Shown piece by piece: positions 35,797 through 45,048 of a DNA stretch of 64,000 nt; the first letter of the stretch is position 1; the number at the start of each line of letters is the position of its first letter. Source of the DNA: Oribacterium sinus (GTDB taxonomy: Bacteria; Bacillota; Clostridia; Lachnospirales; Lachnospiraceae); the NCBI RefSeq assembly GCF_014202695.1, contig NZ_JACHHH010000002.1, positions 186,001 through 250,000 on the forward strand, in the 5' to 3' direction. The position numbers and the translations under genes were made by a program. The notes beneath the pieces were generated by a model. That model made no database searches and was not told the DNA's origin. It saw only the letters and a program-made list of their open reading frames with translations.

Positions 35797-36371
35797 TTCT
35801 TTTAATTGATAACTATGACAGCTTTACCTTTAACCTGTATCAGATGCTGTCCCAATACGAGAGGGTGGAAGTGATTCGAAACGACGGGAAAACGGTGGAA
35901 GAAATCGAGGCCATGAAGCCGGCAGGAATCGTTCTTTCTCCCGGACCGGGCAGACCGGAAAATTCCGGCATTTGCCCCCAAGTCATTCGTTCTCTTCGAG
36001 GAAAAATCCCTATTCTTGGGGTTTGTCTTGGAGAACAGGCCATCTGTCAGGTCTATGGAGGCACAGTAAGCCACGCCATAAAACCCATGCACGGCAGACA
36101 GTCCGAGGTGGACATTGTGGAAGACTCGGAGCTTTTTAAAGGTCTTGGCCGGAAAATGAAGGTGGCTCGCTACCATAGCCTGATTGCCGAGGAGGAAAGT
36201 CTGGAGGGCACAGAGCTTCGGATTACCGGAAAAACCAAGCAAGAGGAAGTGATGGCGGTGGAAGACAGGGAGCGGAAGGTTTACGGCGTACAGTTCCATC
36301 CGGAAAGTATCATGACTAAGGACGGAGCGAAGATTTTGGAAAACTTTGCAAGGATTTGTAAGGGAGCATAA
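35793..36371 (+). CDS. trpG: Anthranilate synthase component II, glutamine amidotransferase
   Basis: 192 aa class I amidotransferase that hydrolyses glutamine and feeds ammonia to TrpE. LLIDNYDSFTFNL opens the protein, SPGPGRPENSG follows, the nucleophile Cys is in ILGVCLGEQAI and the His-Glu pair is in GVQFHPES. Start overlaps the trpE stop. No PabA-type features, and the context is entirely trp, so tryptophan synthesis is its role. Confidence 0.96.
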   Translation: MILLIDNYDSFTFNLYQMLSQYERVEVIRNDGKTVEEIEAMKPAGIVLSPGPGRPENSGICPQVIRSLRGKIPILGVCLGEQAICQVYGGTVSHAIKPMHGRQSEVDIVEDSELFKGLGRKMKVARYHSLIAEEESLEGTELRITGKTKQEEVMAVEDRERKVYGVQFHPESIMTKDGAKILENFARICKGA

Positions 36372-36383
36372 GGGTAGAAGCAA

Positions 36384-37169
36384 ATGAGCATTTTAGAAGA
36401 AATTGCAAGGGAAAGAAGAAAGGCTGTGGAAGAAGAGAAAAAGCTGCTTTCTCTTTTGGAACTGGAAAGGCTTTTGGAGGAGCGGGAGAGCAAAGGCAAA
36501 AGCTTTTACCAGGCCTTAGCCAAGGAGGGCTTATCCATTATCGGAGAGGTGAAGAAGGCTTCTCCCTCCAAGGGCATTATCGCAGAAAACTTTCCCTATT
36601 TGCAGATTGCAAAGGACTATGAAGCTGCCGGCATAGACGCCATTTCCTGCTTGACGGAGCCTAAGTATTTTCTGGGGAAGGATCAATATTTACAAGAAAT
36701 CGCACAAGCTGTTTCGGTACCGGTGCTTCGGAAGGATTTTCTGATTGACCCCTACCAAATCTATCAGGCCAAGCTTTTAGGAGCGAAAGCGATTCTCCTG
36801 ATTGTTTCTCTTCTCGGAGAAAGGGAACTGAAGGAATTTCTAAGCATAGCCGGAAAGCTGGGACTGGATACCTTGGTGGAATGCCATGATGAGGAAGAAA
36901 TCCGCTGTGCCCTCTCTGTGGGAGCGGAGATTATCGGAGTCAACAACAGAAACCTGAAGACCTTTTCCGTAAACATGGAAAACAGCCTATCTTTAAGAAA
37001 TTTGGTGCCAAAGGGACAGCTTTTCGTGGCGGAAAGCGGAATGTCCAAGCCGGAAGAACTAAGGCTTTTAGAGGAAGCCGGGGTAGATGGGGTTCTGATT
37101 GGAGAAAGCCTGATGCGGGCAGAGAGCAAGAAGGAAAAACTTCAGGAATTACGGAGCCTATTGAAATAA
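36384..37169 (+). CDS. trpC: Indole-3-glycerol phosphate synthase
   Basis: 261 aa TIM-barrel enzyme that decarboxylates and closes CdRP to indole-3-glycerol phosphate. Signature segments: IIGEVKKASPSKG, SCLTEPKYFLG, VLRKDFLIDPYQI, GVNNRNLKTF and VAESGMSKPEE. It lies before trpD here, whereas trpD-trpC is the more common order, a small rearrangement. Spacing from trpG is 12 bp. Confidence 0.96.
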   Translation: MSILEEIARERRKAVEEEKKLLSLLELERLLEERESKGKSFYQALAKEGLSIIGEVKKASPSKGIIAENFPYLQIAKDYEAAGIDAISCLTEPKYFLGKDQYLQEIAQAVSVPVLRKDFLIDPYQIYQAKLLGAKAILLIVSLLGERELKEFLSIAGKLGLDTLVECHDEEEIRCALSVGAEIIGVNNRNLKTFSVNMENSLSLRNLVPKGQLFVAESGMSKPEELRLLEEAGVDGVLIGESLMRAESKKEKLQELRSLLK

Positions 37170-37292
37170 GAAATAATCTACAAAAAAGGAATTATGCGTA
37201 AAAAAGTAGAAAAGCCGGATTTGTTTAAAAGATAGTTTTTGCCAAAAAGAGGATTTAAAAGGAACAGAAGTAAGGGAAAGAAAGGAGCGGGT

Positions 37293-38315
37293 ATGCTGCA
37301 AGAATGTATCAAAAAACTGGTGTTGGGAGAGGATTTAAGCTTTCAGGAAAGCTACGAAAGCATGAATGAAATTCTGGACGGGAAAAGCTCTCCGGTGCAA
37401 AATACCGCCTTTCTTACGGCTCTGGCCTGCAGAAAGCAAGAGGAAGAAAATATCACGGAAATTACCGCATTTGCCAAGGCGATGCGGGAGCATGCCACAG
37501 AGGTAAAGCATGAGGGCATGGAGGTTTTGGAAATCGTAGGAACCGGTGGAGACCACAGCAACAGCTACAACATTTCCACCACCTCCGCCTTGGTAGTAGC
37601 TTCTTTAGGGGTAAAGGTGGCAAAGCATGGAAACCGGGCAGCCTCCTCCAAGTCCGGCACCGCGGATTGTCAGGAAGCCTTAGGCATTAACATTGTGCAG
37701 GACAAGGAAAAGGCGGAGGAAATGCTGAGAAATACCGGCCTTTGCTTCCTCTTTGCCCAGCACTACCATACCGCCATGAAGTATGTGGGAGCCATTCGAA
37801 AGGAACTGGGCTTTCGGACCATTTTCAATATCCTTGGGCCGCTAACCAATCCTGCAAGGCCGGATGCCATGCTTCTTGGGGTATATCAGGAAAGACTTTT
37901 AGAGCCTATGGCGGCGGTGCTGCATCACTTAGGACTTAAGCGGGCTTTGGTGGTATACGGAGAGGACGGTATGGATGAGATTTCCGTTTCCGACAAGACT
38001 TTAGTTTGCGAATTAAGGGATGGACAAAGCCGAATCTTTGAGATTGCTCCGGAGGACTTCCATTTGGAAAGAGGGAAAAAAGAGGAGCTTGTGGGGGGAG
38101 ATGCGGCGGAAAATGCGGCAATTACCAAGGGACTTTTGGCCAATGAGATTCAGGGCAGCAAGAAAACGGCTCTTTTGTTAAATGCGGGAGCAGCCCTCTT
38201 TATCGCCGGAAAGGCGGAAAGCATTGAGGAAGGTATTCGCCTGGCAGAGGAAGCCATCAGCAGCGGAAAGGCATTGGCCTTCTTGGAAGAGTACAGAAAA
38301 GCTTCCCAAAATTAA
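37293..38315 (+). CDS. trpD: Anthranilate phosphoribosyltransferase
   Basis: 340 aa enzyme that adds phosphoribosyl from PRPP to anthranilate. The PRPP motif is EIVGTGGDHSNSYNIST, followed by KHGNRAASSKSGTAD and FNILGPLTNPARP. The ATG at 37293 has AAAGGAGCGG upstream and matches the family start; the in-frame start at 37239 adds a basic leader with no match. A 123-bp gap from trpC holds no clear terminator, so it is still in the operon. Confidence 0.96.
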   Translation: MLQECIKKLVLGEDLSFQESYESMNEILDGKSSPVQNTAFLTALACRKQEEENITEITAFAKAMREHATEVKHEGMEVLEIVGTGGDHSNSYNISTTSALVVASLGVKVAKHGNRAASSKSGTADCQEALGINIVQDKEKAEEMLRNTGLCFLFAQHYHTAMKYVGAIRKELGFRTIFNILGPLTNPARPDAMLLGVYQERLLEPMAAVLHHLGLKRALVVYGEDGMDEISVSDKTLVCELRDGQSRIFEIAPEDFHLERGKKEELVGGDAAENAAITKGLLANEIQGSKKTALLLNAGAALFIAGKAESIEEGIRLAEEAISSGKALAFLEEYRKASQN

Positions 38316-38364
38316 GCCGGGACAAGTGCTATAGCCTGTGAGGTGCATCATAAAGCATCGAGGG

Positions 38365-38419
38365 CTGAAAGGAGTTGGCGTGAAGGTCAAGTACTGAAAG
38401 GAGTTGGCATGGTCGTCAA
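38365..38419 (+). repeat. 29-bp tandem duplication of the trpF ribosome binding site
   Basis: The sequence around CTGAAAGGAGTTGGC occurs at 38365 and again at 38394. The first copy has a GTG (38380) that reads a five-codon peptide to TGA at 38395-38397, inside the second site; the second copy has the real ATG at 38409. Confidence 0.85.
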
Positions 38420-40226
38420 GTACTGCGGTATCACAAAGGAAGAGGAAATCCAGTATTTGCAAAAGCTTCCCATAGATTATGTGGGCTTTGTCTTCTATAA
38501 GAAAAGCAAACGCTTTGTGGACAAGGAGCAGGCAAGGCGTCTTAGGGAAAAGTTGAATCCTTCCATTCCCGCGGTGGGAGTCTTTGTAGAGGAAGAGATT
38601 CCGAAGATTCTGGAGCTTTTGCAGGAGGGAATTATCCAAGGGGTTCAGCTCCATGGAGAAGAAGAGGAGTCCTATGTTCTTACGCTTAAGGAGAAAATGA
38701 AGCAACTTAGGGGGGATTCCTTTCTCTGGCAGGCCTTTATCTTAAAAGAAGAAAAGGATATAGAACGGGCAAATGCCTCTCCGGTGGACCTGATTCTTCT
38801 GGATGGAGGGAAGGGGGAAGGCAAAGAGGCGGAGGCAGGACTTTTACAAAAGATTCATCGCCCCTATATCTTGGCAGGAGGACTTTCCCCGGAAAATGTA
38901 GTAGAGAAAATCAAAGCATTTTCCCCCTATGGATTGGATGTCAGCTCCGGAATCGAGGAGCAGGGGGAAGATGGTGTCCGGAAAAGCCCGGAGAAGATGG
39001 AGAGTTTTATTCGCTTGGTAAAAGAAAGGAGTAGTATGGCAGAGAATATCGGACGTTTTGGGATTCACGGAGGACAGTACATTCCGGAAACCCTGATGCA
39101 GGCAATAGAAGAATTGGATAAGGCCTATACAGAGGCTAAGGCGGATCCTGCATTTCAGAAGGAGTTAAGCCGTTACTTAAATGACTATGCAGGACGGCCC
39201 TCCCGCCTGTATTATGCGGAAAAGATGACGAAGGATCTTGGAGGAGCCAAGATTTACTTAAAAAGAGAGGATTTAAACCACACCGGTGCCCACAAGATCA
39301 ACAATGTTTTGGGGCAGGCTTTGCTGGCAAAGCGCATGGGAAAGACCAGGCTGATTGCGGAAACCGGAGCAGGACAACACGGTGTGGCAACGGCAACGGC
39401 AGCAGCCCTTTTCGGCATGGAATGTGTGGTCTTCATGGGGCAGGAGGACATTGAGCGTCAGGCCTTAAATGTTTACAAGATGCGTCTTTTGGGAGCGGAG
39501 GTGGTTTCCGTAAAGACCGGAACTGCCACCTTAAAGGATGCGGTGTCCGAGGCCATGAGAGAGTGGACCAAGAGAATTTCCGATACCCACTACTGCCTCG
39601 GTTCCGTTATGGGACCTCACCCCTTCCCCACCATGGTCAGGGATTTTCAGGCGGTGATTTCCAAGGAGATTCGAGAAGAGATTTTGGAAAAGGAAGGAAA
39701 GCTTCCTGCAGCAGTATTGGCCTGCGTGGGAGGCGGCTCCAATGCCATCGGAACCTTCTATCATTTTATCCCGGATGAGGGGGTAGAGCTGATTGGCTGT
39801 GAGGCAGCAGGACGAGGGGTGGATACGGAGGAAACTGCGGCCACCATTGCGGTAGGAAAGCTGGGCATTTTCCACGGCATGAAGTCCTACTTCTGTCAGG
39901 ATGAATTTGGACAGATTGCCCCGGTATACTCCATTTCCGCAGGACTGGATTATCCCGGAATCGGACCGGAGCACGCAGCACTCCATGACAGCGGACGGGC
40001 AAAGTATGTGCCGGTAACGGATTTGGAGGCGGTAGAGGCCTTTGAGTATCTTTCGAAAATGGAGGGAATCATCCCGGCCATTGAATCCGCCCATGCCATT
40101 TCCTATGGCATGAAGGTGGCGAAGGAGAAGAGTAAGGAGGAAAGCATTGTTATCTGCATCTCCGGAAGAGGGGATAAGGACTGTGTTTCCGTAGCACGTT
40201 TTAGAGGGGAGGACCTGGTAGAATGA
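38409..40226 (+). CDS. trpF-trpB: TrpF-TrpB fusion: phosphoribosylanthranilate isomerase / tryptophan synthase beta
   Basis: 605 aa, one uninterrupted frame. Residues 1-209 are TrpF ([35 protein letters not shown] and [11 protein letters not shown]), which isomerises PRA to CdRP. Residues 210-605 are TrpB ([22 protein letters not shown] with the PLP lysine at position 87 of the TrpB part, [17 protein letters not shown]), which joins indole to serine. No stop separates them, but AAAGGAG sits 5 bp before an in-frame ATG at 39036, exactly at the TrpB start, so free TrpB could also be made. It overlaps trpA by ATGA. Confidence 0.93.
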   Translation: MVVKYCGITKEEEIQYLQKLPIDYVGFVFYKKSKRFVDKEQARRLREKLNPSIPAVGVFVEEEIPKILELLQEGIIQGVQLHGEEEESYVLTLKEKMKQLRGDSFLWQAFILKEEKDIERANASPVDLILLDGGKGEGKEAEAGLLQKIHRPYILAGGLSPENVVEKIKAFSPYGLDVSSGIEEQGEDGVRKSPEKMESFIRLVKERSSMAENIGRFGIHGGQYIPETLMQAIEELDKAYTEAKADPAFQKELSRYLNDYAGRPSRLYYAEKMTKDLGGAKIYLKREDLNHTGAHKINNVLGQALLAKRMGKTRLIAETGAGQHGVATATAAALFGMECVVFMGQEDIERQALNVYKMRLLGAEVVSVKTGTATLKDAVSEAMREWTKRISDTHYCLGSVMGPHPFPTMVRDFQAVISKEIREEILEKEGKLPAAVLACVGGGSNAIGTFYHFIPDEGVELIGCEAAGRGVDTEETAATIAVGKLGIFHGMKSYFCQDEFGQIAPVYSISAGLDYPGIGPEHAALHDSGRAKYVPVTDLEAVEAFEYLSKMEGIIPAIESAHAISYGMKVAKEKSKEESIVICISGRGDKDCVSVARFRGEDLVE

Positions 40227-40990
40227 GAAGCATAAAAGACGCATTTGCAAAGGGAAAGGCATTTATTCCCTTTATCACCTGTGGAGATCCGGATTTGGAA
40301 AGCACCAAGAAGCTGGTAAAGAGCATGGTGGAAAATGGAGCGGACCTGATTGAGTTGGGGATTCCCTTCTCCGACCCCACCGCAGAGGGACCGGTGATTA
40401 TGGAGGCGGACCTTCGGGCCTTGCAAGGAGGATGCACCACAGAGCAGGTTTTTCAAATGACCAAGGAGCTTCGGCAGGAAGTGGATGTGCCCTTTGTGTA
40501 TATGACCTATGCCAATGTGGTTTTCTCCTACGGCAGCAGAAAGTTCATGGAAAAGGCCAAGGAAGCAGGGGTTTCCGGACTGATTCTTCCGGATGTGCCC
40601 TATGAAGAGCGGGAAGAGTTTTTGCAGGATTGTAGGGACTTCGGCATTGCCCTCATTTCCATGGTAGCCCCCACCTCCGAGGATCGTATCGCAAAGATTG
40701 CAAAAGATGCGGAAGGATTTTTGTATATCGTGTCCTCCCTTGGAGTTACGGGAGAGCGAAAGGAAATTACCACGGATCTGTCTTCTCTTCTGAAAATGGT
40801 GAAGAGCCACACTGACATTCCCTGTGCCGTCGGTTTTGGCATCTCCACCAAGGAGCAGGCAAAGGAAGTGGCACAATATGCGGACGGCGTGATTGTAGGT
40901 TCCGCCATTATGAAGAAAATCCATGAGAATCCGGGGAAGGAAGAGGCAGTACTGGGAGAGTATGTGGCGTCAATGAAGTCAGTGTTATAA
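40223..40990 (+). CDS. trpA: Tryptophan synthase alpha subunit
   Basis: 255 aa TIM barrel that cleaves indole-3-glycerol phosphate and passes indole to TrpB. Catalytic Glu is in [19 protein letters not shown] and catalytic Asp in [18 protein letters not shown] and GVIVGSAI complete the phosphate site. Its start overlaps the TrpB stop, as expected for subunits of one complex. Last gene of the operon; the palindromic repeats downstream may end transcription. Confidence 0.97.
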   Translation: MRSIKDAFAKGKAFIPFITCGDPDLESTKKLVKSMVENGADLIELGIPFSDPTAEGPVIMEADLRALQGGCTTEQVFQMTKELRQEVDVPFVYMTYANVVFSYGSRKFMEKAKEAGVSGLILPDVPYEEREEFLQDCRDFGIALISMVAPTSEDRIAKIAKDAEGFLYIVSSLGVTGERKEITTDLSSLLKMVKSHTDIPCAVGFGISTKEQAKEVAQYADGVIVGSAIMKKIHENPGKEEAVLGEYVASMKSVL

Positions 40991-41290
40991 CGCCACCGTC
41001 CTACAATGAGTTTCTTTCTTCAGAAATAGTGCCACCGTCCTACAATGAAGTTTCTTTCTTCAGACACGTTCTCACTAACCTCGCCATGACTGAGCAGTGG
41101 TTTCTGTTAACCACTGCTCACTTTGCTTCGCAAAGCAAATTCCTTCGGAAGTTGGTCTACGCACAGGAGATGTTATTCTGATGAATAACATCTCCTTAGT
41201 AGTACTAAGCTGAAAGCTTCGCTCACTCGCTTTCAGCAAGTACTGGTGGGCTCAGATTGTCTTCAGAAAGAAACTTCTTGCCGGACGGTG
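40991..41290. repeat. Nested palindrome family member in reverse orientation, with insert
   Basis: Holds reverse complements of the family core (CGTTCTCACTAACCTCGCC at 41066; GGGCTCAGATTGTCTTCAG at 41248) and of the 43601 copy's arms (CACCGTCC...GTTTCTTTCT; GAAAGAAACTTCTTGCCGGACGGTG). About 100 bp of further hairpins (AGCAGTGGTTTCTG/TTAACCACTGCT, GAGATGTTATTC/GAATAACATCTC) sit between core halves. The first 50 bp are duplicated (40992 and 41030). No gene. Confidence 0.85.
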
Positions 41291-41331
41291 GGGCACTTTA
41301 CCGGGTTGAAGAGAAATAATTTAAATAGAGA

Positions 41332-41712
41332 CTGTAAAAAATCAAAATAATAAATAGATTTTCGGCAATATAGGTCTGAATGCATGGGGGGCTTAGCCCA
41401 ATACTTGCGAAAGACCGGCGAAGTGAAGGACTGTAAAAATCAATAATTGAAGCGAATGATACAGTGTGGGTCTATAATAGGGGCAATCTGAGCCCGTCAG
41501 TACTTACTGAAAGCAAGCAAAGCGAAGCTTGAAGTTAGTACTGCTACGAAGGCGAGGTTAGCGGGAGCGTGCCCCGATTATAGACCCATACTGCATCGGA
41601 GCACCTTCTTATCGTGAGCGCAGTCCTTCACTGAGCAAGGCGAAGCTAGCGAGAGCGTACCCCAAATTTAGACCTATATTGCTTAGAAAACTATTATTTT
41701 GATTTTTTACAG
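41332..41712. repeat. 381-nt nested palindrome
   Basis: Outer arms 41332-41351 and 41693-41712 are a perfect 20-bp inverted repeat. A second shell pairs GCAATATAGGTCTGAAT (41365) with ATTTAGACCTATATTGC (41666), a third pairs GAAGGACTG with CAGTCCTTC, and a fourth pairs 41458-41478 with 41577-41597. The core 41480-41575 is almost identical to that at 21172-21267. Occupies the gap before oleate hydratase; no gene. Confidence 0.88.
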
Positions 41713-41794
41713 CTTCTTATTGTTTCCATATTTTTATAGGAGTAAGATATATTGTATACAAAAAATCGGTAGTTTTTAGAAAGGAAGGTATGAT

Positions 41795-43567
41795 ATGTAT
41801 TATTCCAGCGGAAATTATGAGGCATTTGCCCGTCCGGAAAAGCCGGAGGGGATTGAGAACAAGTCGGCCTATTTAATTGGTAGTGGTTTAGCTTCTCTCG
41901 CAGCTGCCTGCTTTTTGGTACGGGATGCACAGATGGAAGGGAAGAGAATTCATATTCTGGAAAAGGAATCTCATCCGGGCGGAGCTTTGGATGGGGATAA
42001 AATTTCTGCGGGTTATGTCATGCGTGGCGGCAGAGAGATGGATAACCATTTCGAATGTATGTGGGATCTGTTTCATTCTATTCCCTCTATAGAGACGGAG
42101 GGAGTCAGCGTTCTGGATGAGTATTACTGGTTAAATAAAAAGGATCCAAATTATTCTTTATGCCGTGCTACCAAAAATCGGGGAGAAAATGCCAAAACCG
42201 GCGATAAGTTCGGTCTTTCCGATAAGGGAAGCATGGAAATCATGAAGCTCTTTATGACAACGGATGAAGATCTGGCCAATGTGAAAATGACGGAAATTTT
42301 TGACGATGAAGTCTTTAAGACCAATTTCTGGATGTATTGGCGTACCATGTTTGCCTTTAAGGATGATCAAAGTGCTCTGGAAATGAAGCGTTATATGCAA
42401 AGATTCATTCATCATATCGGGGGATTGCCGGACTTTAAGGCATTACGTTTTACCAGATACAATCAGTATGAGTCCATGGTGCTACCGATGGTGAAGTATC
42501 TGGAAGAACATGGTGTTGTGTTTCATTACGGTGTCAGCGTGACAAATGTGCTTTTTGATATTTCTGCCGGAAAGAAGCAGGCAAAACGGATTGAGCTTTT
42601 GCGAGACGGTAAAGAGGACAGCATTGACCTAACGGAAAATGATTTGCTTTTCTATACGAATGGAAGTAACGTGGAAAATTCCACTTATGGCAGTCAGACA
42701 GAAGCTACAGGCATGGATAGTGAGATTCATCCGGGAGGCTCCTTTGACTTATGGAGAAAAATTGCGGCACAGGATCCATCTTTCGGAAAACCGGACAAAT
42801 TCTGTACAAACCCTGAGGATAGTAACTGGGTAAGTGCAACGGTAAATACCTTGGATGAGAAGATTCTTCCTTATATCAAAAACATTTGCAAAAGAGACCC
42901 TCTCTCCGGAAAGGTAGTAACCGGCGGTATTGTAACCGTAACGGATTCCTCTTGGCTTCTAAGCTGGACCATTAATCGTCAACCCCAGTACAGAAATCAG
43001 CCGAAGGGACAGGTTCTGGTATGGCTTTACGGTATGTTTTCCGATAAGCCCGGAGATTTTATTAAGAAATCCATGCGGGAATGTACCGGACAGGAAATCT
43101 GTGAAGAATGGCTTTATCACTTAGGTGTTCCGGTGGAGGAAATTTCGGAACTGGCAGCTCATAGCGCCAATACCGTTCCGGTGATGATGCCCTTTGCCAG
43201 TGCTTATTTCCAACCACGAGAAGCCGGAGACCGTCCTTTAGTGGTACCGGAGGGCTCTGTAAACTTTGCTTTTATCGGAAACTTTGCGGAAACGCCCAGA
43301 GATACCGTTTTTACTACAGAGTATTCCATTCGAACAGCTATGGAGGCCGTGTACACCCTGGCAAATGTGGATAGAGGCGTTCCGGAGGTCTGGGGCAGCG
43401 TATTCGACCTTCGAGATCTGTTAAATGCTACGGTTGCCCTTCGAGACGGAAAGAAGATTACAGACTTACATCTTGGATTTATTCAGGATATTGTGCTGAA
43501 GACAGCCCTGAAGCGTGTACAAGGAACAGAAATTGAGAAGCTGATGAAGAATTGCCGGATGCTGTAA
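41795..43567 (+). CDS. ohyA: Oleate hydratase (myosin-cross-reactive antigen family)
   Basis: 590 aa FAD enzyme that adds water to the cis-9 double bond of oleic and linoleic acids. Dinucleotide-binding AYLIGSGLASLAAACFLVRD at residues 29-48, the family's GGALDGDK and RGGREMDNHFECMWDLF segments, and TGGIVTVTDSSWLLSWT and FIGNFAETPRDTVFTTEYS toward the C-terminus are diagnostic. In gut and oral bacteria it detoxifies host unsaturated fatty acids; that role here is inferred. AGAAAGGAAGG precedes the ATG. Single gene between two repeat blocks. Confidence 0.95.
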   Translation: MYYSSGNYEAFARPEKPEGIENKSAYLIGSGLASLAAACFLVRDAQMEGKRIHILEKESHPGGALDGDKISAGYVMRGGREMDNHFECMWDLFHSIPSIETEGVSVLDEYYWLNKKDPNYSLCRATKNRGENAKTGDKFGLSDKGSMEIMKLFMTTDEDLANVKMTEIFDDEVFKTNFWMYWRTMFAFKDDQSALEMKRYMQRFIHHIGGLPDFKALRFTRYNQYESMVLPMVKYLEEHGVVFHYGVSVTNVLFDISAGKKQAKRIELLRDGKEDSIDLTENDLLFYTNGSNVENSTYGSQTEATGMDSEIHPGGSFDLWRKIAAQDPSFGKPDKFCTNPEDSNWVSATVNTLDEKILPYIKNICKRDPLSGKVVTGGIVTVTDSSWLLSWTINRQPQYRNQPKGQVLVWLYGMFSDKPGDFIKKSMRECTGQEICEEWLYHLGVPVEEISELAAHSANTVPVMMPFASAYFQPREAGDRPLVVPEGSVNFAFIGNFAETPRDTVFTTEYSIRTAMEAVYTLANVDRGVPEVWGSVFDLRDLLNATVALRDGKKITDLHLGFIQDIVLKTALKRVQGTEIEKLMKNCRML

Positions 43568-43600
43568 GGGATATAGGGATTTTTTCTTCGGAAGTGTAGT

Positions 43601-43751
43601 CACCGTCCGGCAATGAGTTTCTTTCTGAAGACAATCTGAGCCCACCAGTACTTGCTGAAAGCGAGTGAGCTAAGCTTTCAGCTTAGTACTGCTGTGAGGC
43701 GAGGTTAGTGAGAACGTGTCTGAAGAAAGAAACTCATTGCATAGGACGGTG
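43601..43751. repeat. 151-nt palindrome family member
   Basis: Left arm CACCGTCCGGCAATGAGTTT and onward (from 43601) pairs with the right arm ending AACTCATTGCATAGGACGGTG at 43751. The core has AATCTGAGCCCACCAGTACTT and GGCGAGGTTAGTGAGAACGTG. The arms match the 40991 element but not the 21152 or 26899 ones. Lies between convergent ohyA and the DMT gene and could terminate both. Confidence 0.87.
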
Positions 43752-43799
43752 AGCTGTATTTCCGGGCTGGAGAAAAAGCTCTCTATATCTTGGGGGAGT

Positions 43800-44699
43800 C
43801 TAACCCTCTTCAAAGAAGCCTAAAATTAAGATTCCTAAAACCGCCAGTCCAATGGCAAAATACTGGGCTTTGCTGAGCTTTTCTTTTAGGAAGATTCTGG
43901 CCCAGATTACGGAGAAGAGGCAGTAGCTGGAAATCAAGGGTGCGGAGGCAACAGCATTTGCTCCAATGGCATAGATATAGGTGAACTGGCCTATTGTTTC
44001 ACAGACGGCAGCTAAAAATTTCGGTCCTTCTGTAGGAAGGCTGAACTTGGTCTTTTTTACAAAAACCAAATAGAAGAAGAGGCAGACTGCCAGAGTACAG
44101 AAGGTGTATTCATAGGCTACATTTGCAGAGGCTTCCGGAATTTTTTCCAGAACCACCGCGTCTAAAAATGTGCCCAGTCCGTCAATGATGCAGTAAAAGA
44201 TGGGGAAGAAAATGGCGATAAAGCTGTTTACATATTTATCCTCCACCTTTTCCTGCATCTTTTTTCGTTCCGCATCCTCATGCTTTTTTTGCAGATAGGA
44301 AAGCAGGTAAATGGCAAAAAGAATCAAAAGAATGGCAAAAAGCTGGGGTAGTGCCAAGACCTGCTTTAGAAAAATAAAGGAAAGTAGAGCAGCCACTGCA
44401 CCGGAGGTATTGCAAATGGGGGAGGAGACGGAAAGCTCAATATAGCGCAATCCTATATAACCCAAAAGCATGGAGGAAATGTAAAGGAAGGAAACCGGCA
44501 AATAAGCAATGAGAATTTCCTTGGTAAAGCTTACACCTTGAAACAAAACCTGACTGGTGGCGTGGGCACCCATAACCAATCCCACCACCATAAGCATTTT
44601 CAAATGACTGTCTTTATCCTTGGCAGGGGAGCCCAGCTTGGAAAAGAAATCCGAACCGGACCAGAAAAAGATGGAAATTAATGATAAAATAAACCACAT
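43800..44699 (-). CDS. EamA/DMT superfamily transporter
   Basis: 299 aa with about ten membrane segments in two similar halves, the layout of DMT exporters. The N-terminus reads MWFILSLISIFFWSGSDFFSKLG and the C-terminal half contains FTYIYAIGANAVASAPLISSYCLFSVIWARIFLKEKLS, a typical EamA motif region. A charged cytosolic loop (KKHEDAERKKMQEKVED) separates the halves. Substrate unknown; relatives export amino acids or metabolites. The gene is alone on the minus strand. Confidence 0.85.
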   Translation of the reverse strand: MWFILSLISIFFWSGSDFFSKLGSPAKDKDSHLKMLMVVGLVMGAHATSQVLFQGVSFTKEILIAYLPVSFLYISSMLLGYIGLRYIELSVSSPICNTSGAVAALLSFIFLKQVLALPQLFAILLILFAIYLLSYLQKKHEDAERKKMQEKVEDKYVNSFIAIFFPIFYCIIDGLGTFLDAVVLEKIPEASANVAYEYTFCTLAVCLFFYLVFVKKTKFSLPTEGPKFLAAVCETIGQFTYIYAIGANAVASAPLISSYCLFSVIWARIFLKEKLSKAQYFAIGLAVLGILILGFFEEG

Positions 44700-45048
44700 A
44701 TTGACTCCTTTTTAAAGAATTTTCATGTTTTTTTCGTCACTTTTATATCGAAAACCGATAAATAAATATTCTAAAAATTAAACTAAGAAGTTTTTTAATT
44801 CCTAGTAAAACAATAGGAATAATAGCATAAAAGCCTTGTTCTGTATAGAGATTTTTAGCTTCTATAGCGTAAAGTTTTGGATAGTTCAAAATATTATTTA
44901 TTTAAATAACGCATAAATAAACAAAAATATTTGAAAAAAATATATAGATATACAGCATACTGACTAAGTATTATGATGCTAAACGAGTGTCGTAACAAAG
45001 CTGTGCGACCTCTCCTTGTAAGCACAGTCGTTTTTTTATGGAGGTACA
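44700..45048. promoter_or_regulatory. AT-rich divergent region with candidate attenuator
   Basis: Very AT-rich to about 44975. Then CTGTGC (45001-45006) pairs with GCACAG (45022-45027), followed by TCGTTTTTTT and at once by GGAGG of the next gene. GTCG (44989-44992) can pair with CGAC (45006-45009) in an alternative fold that would break the terminator. Possible transcription attenuator for the four-gene cluster. Confidence 0.45.

Noticed and set aside
41332-41712. Insertion sequence
   Set aside because: Inverted repeats are present but there is no transposase frame inside any copy; a non-autonomous element remains possible.
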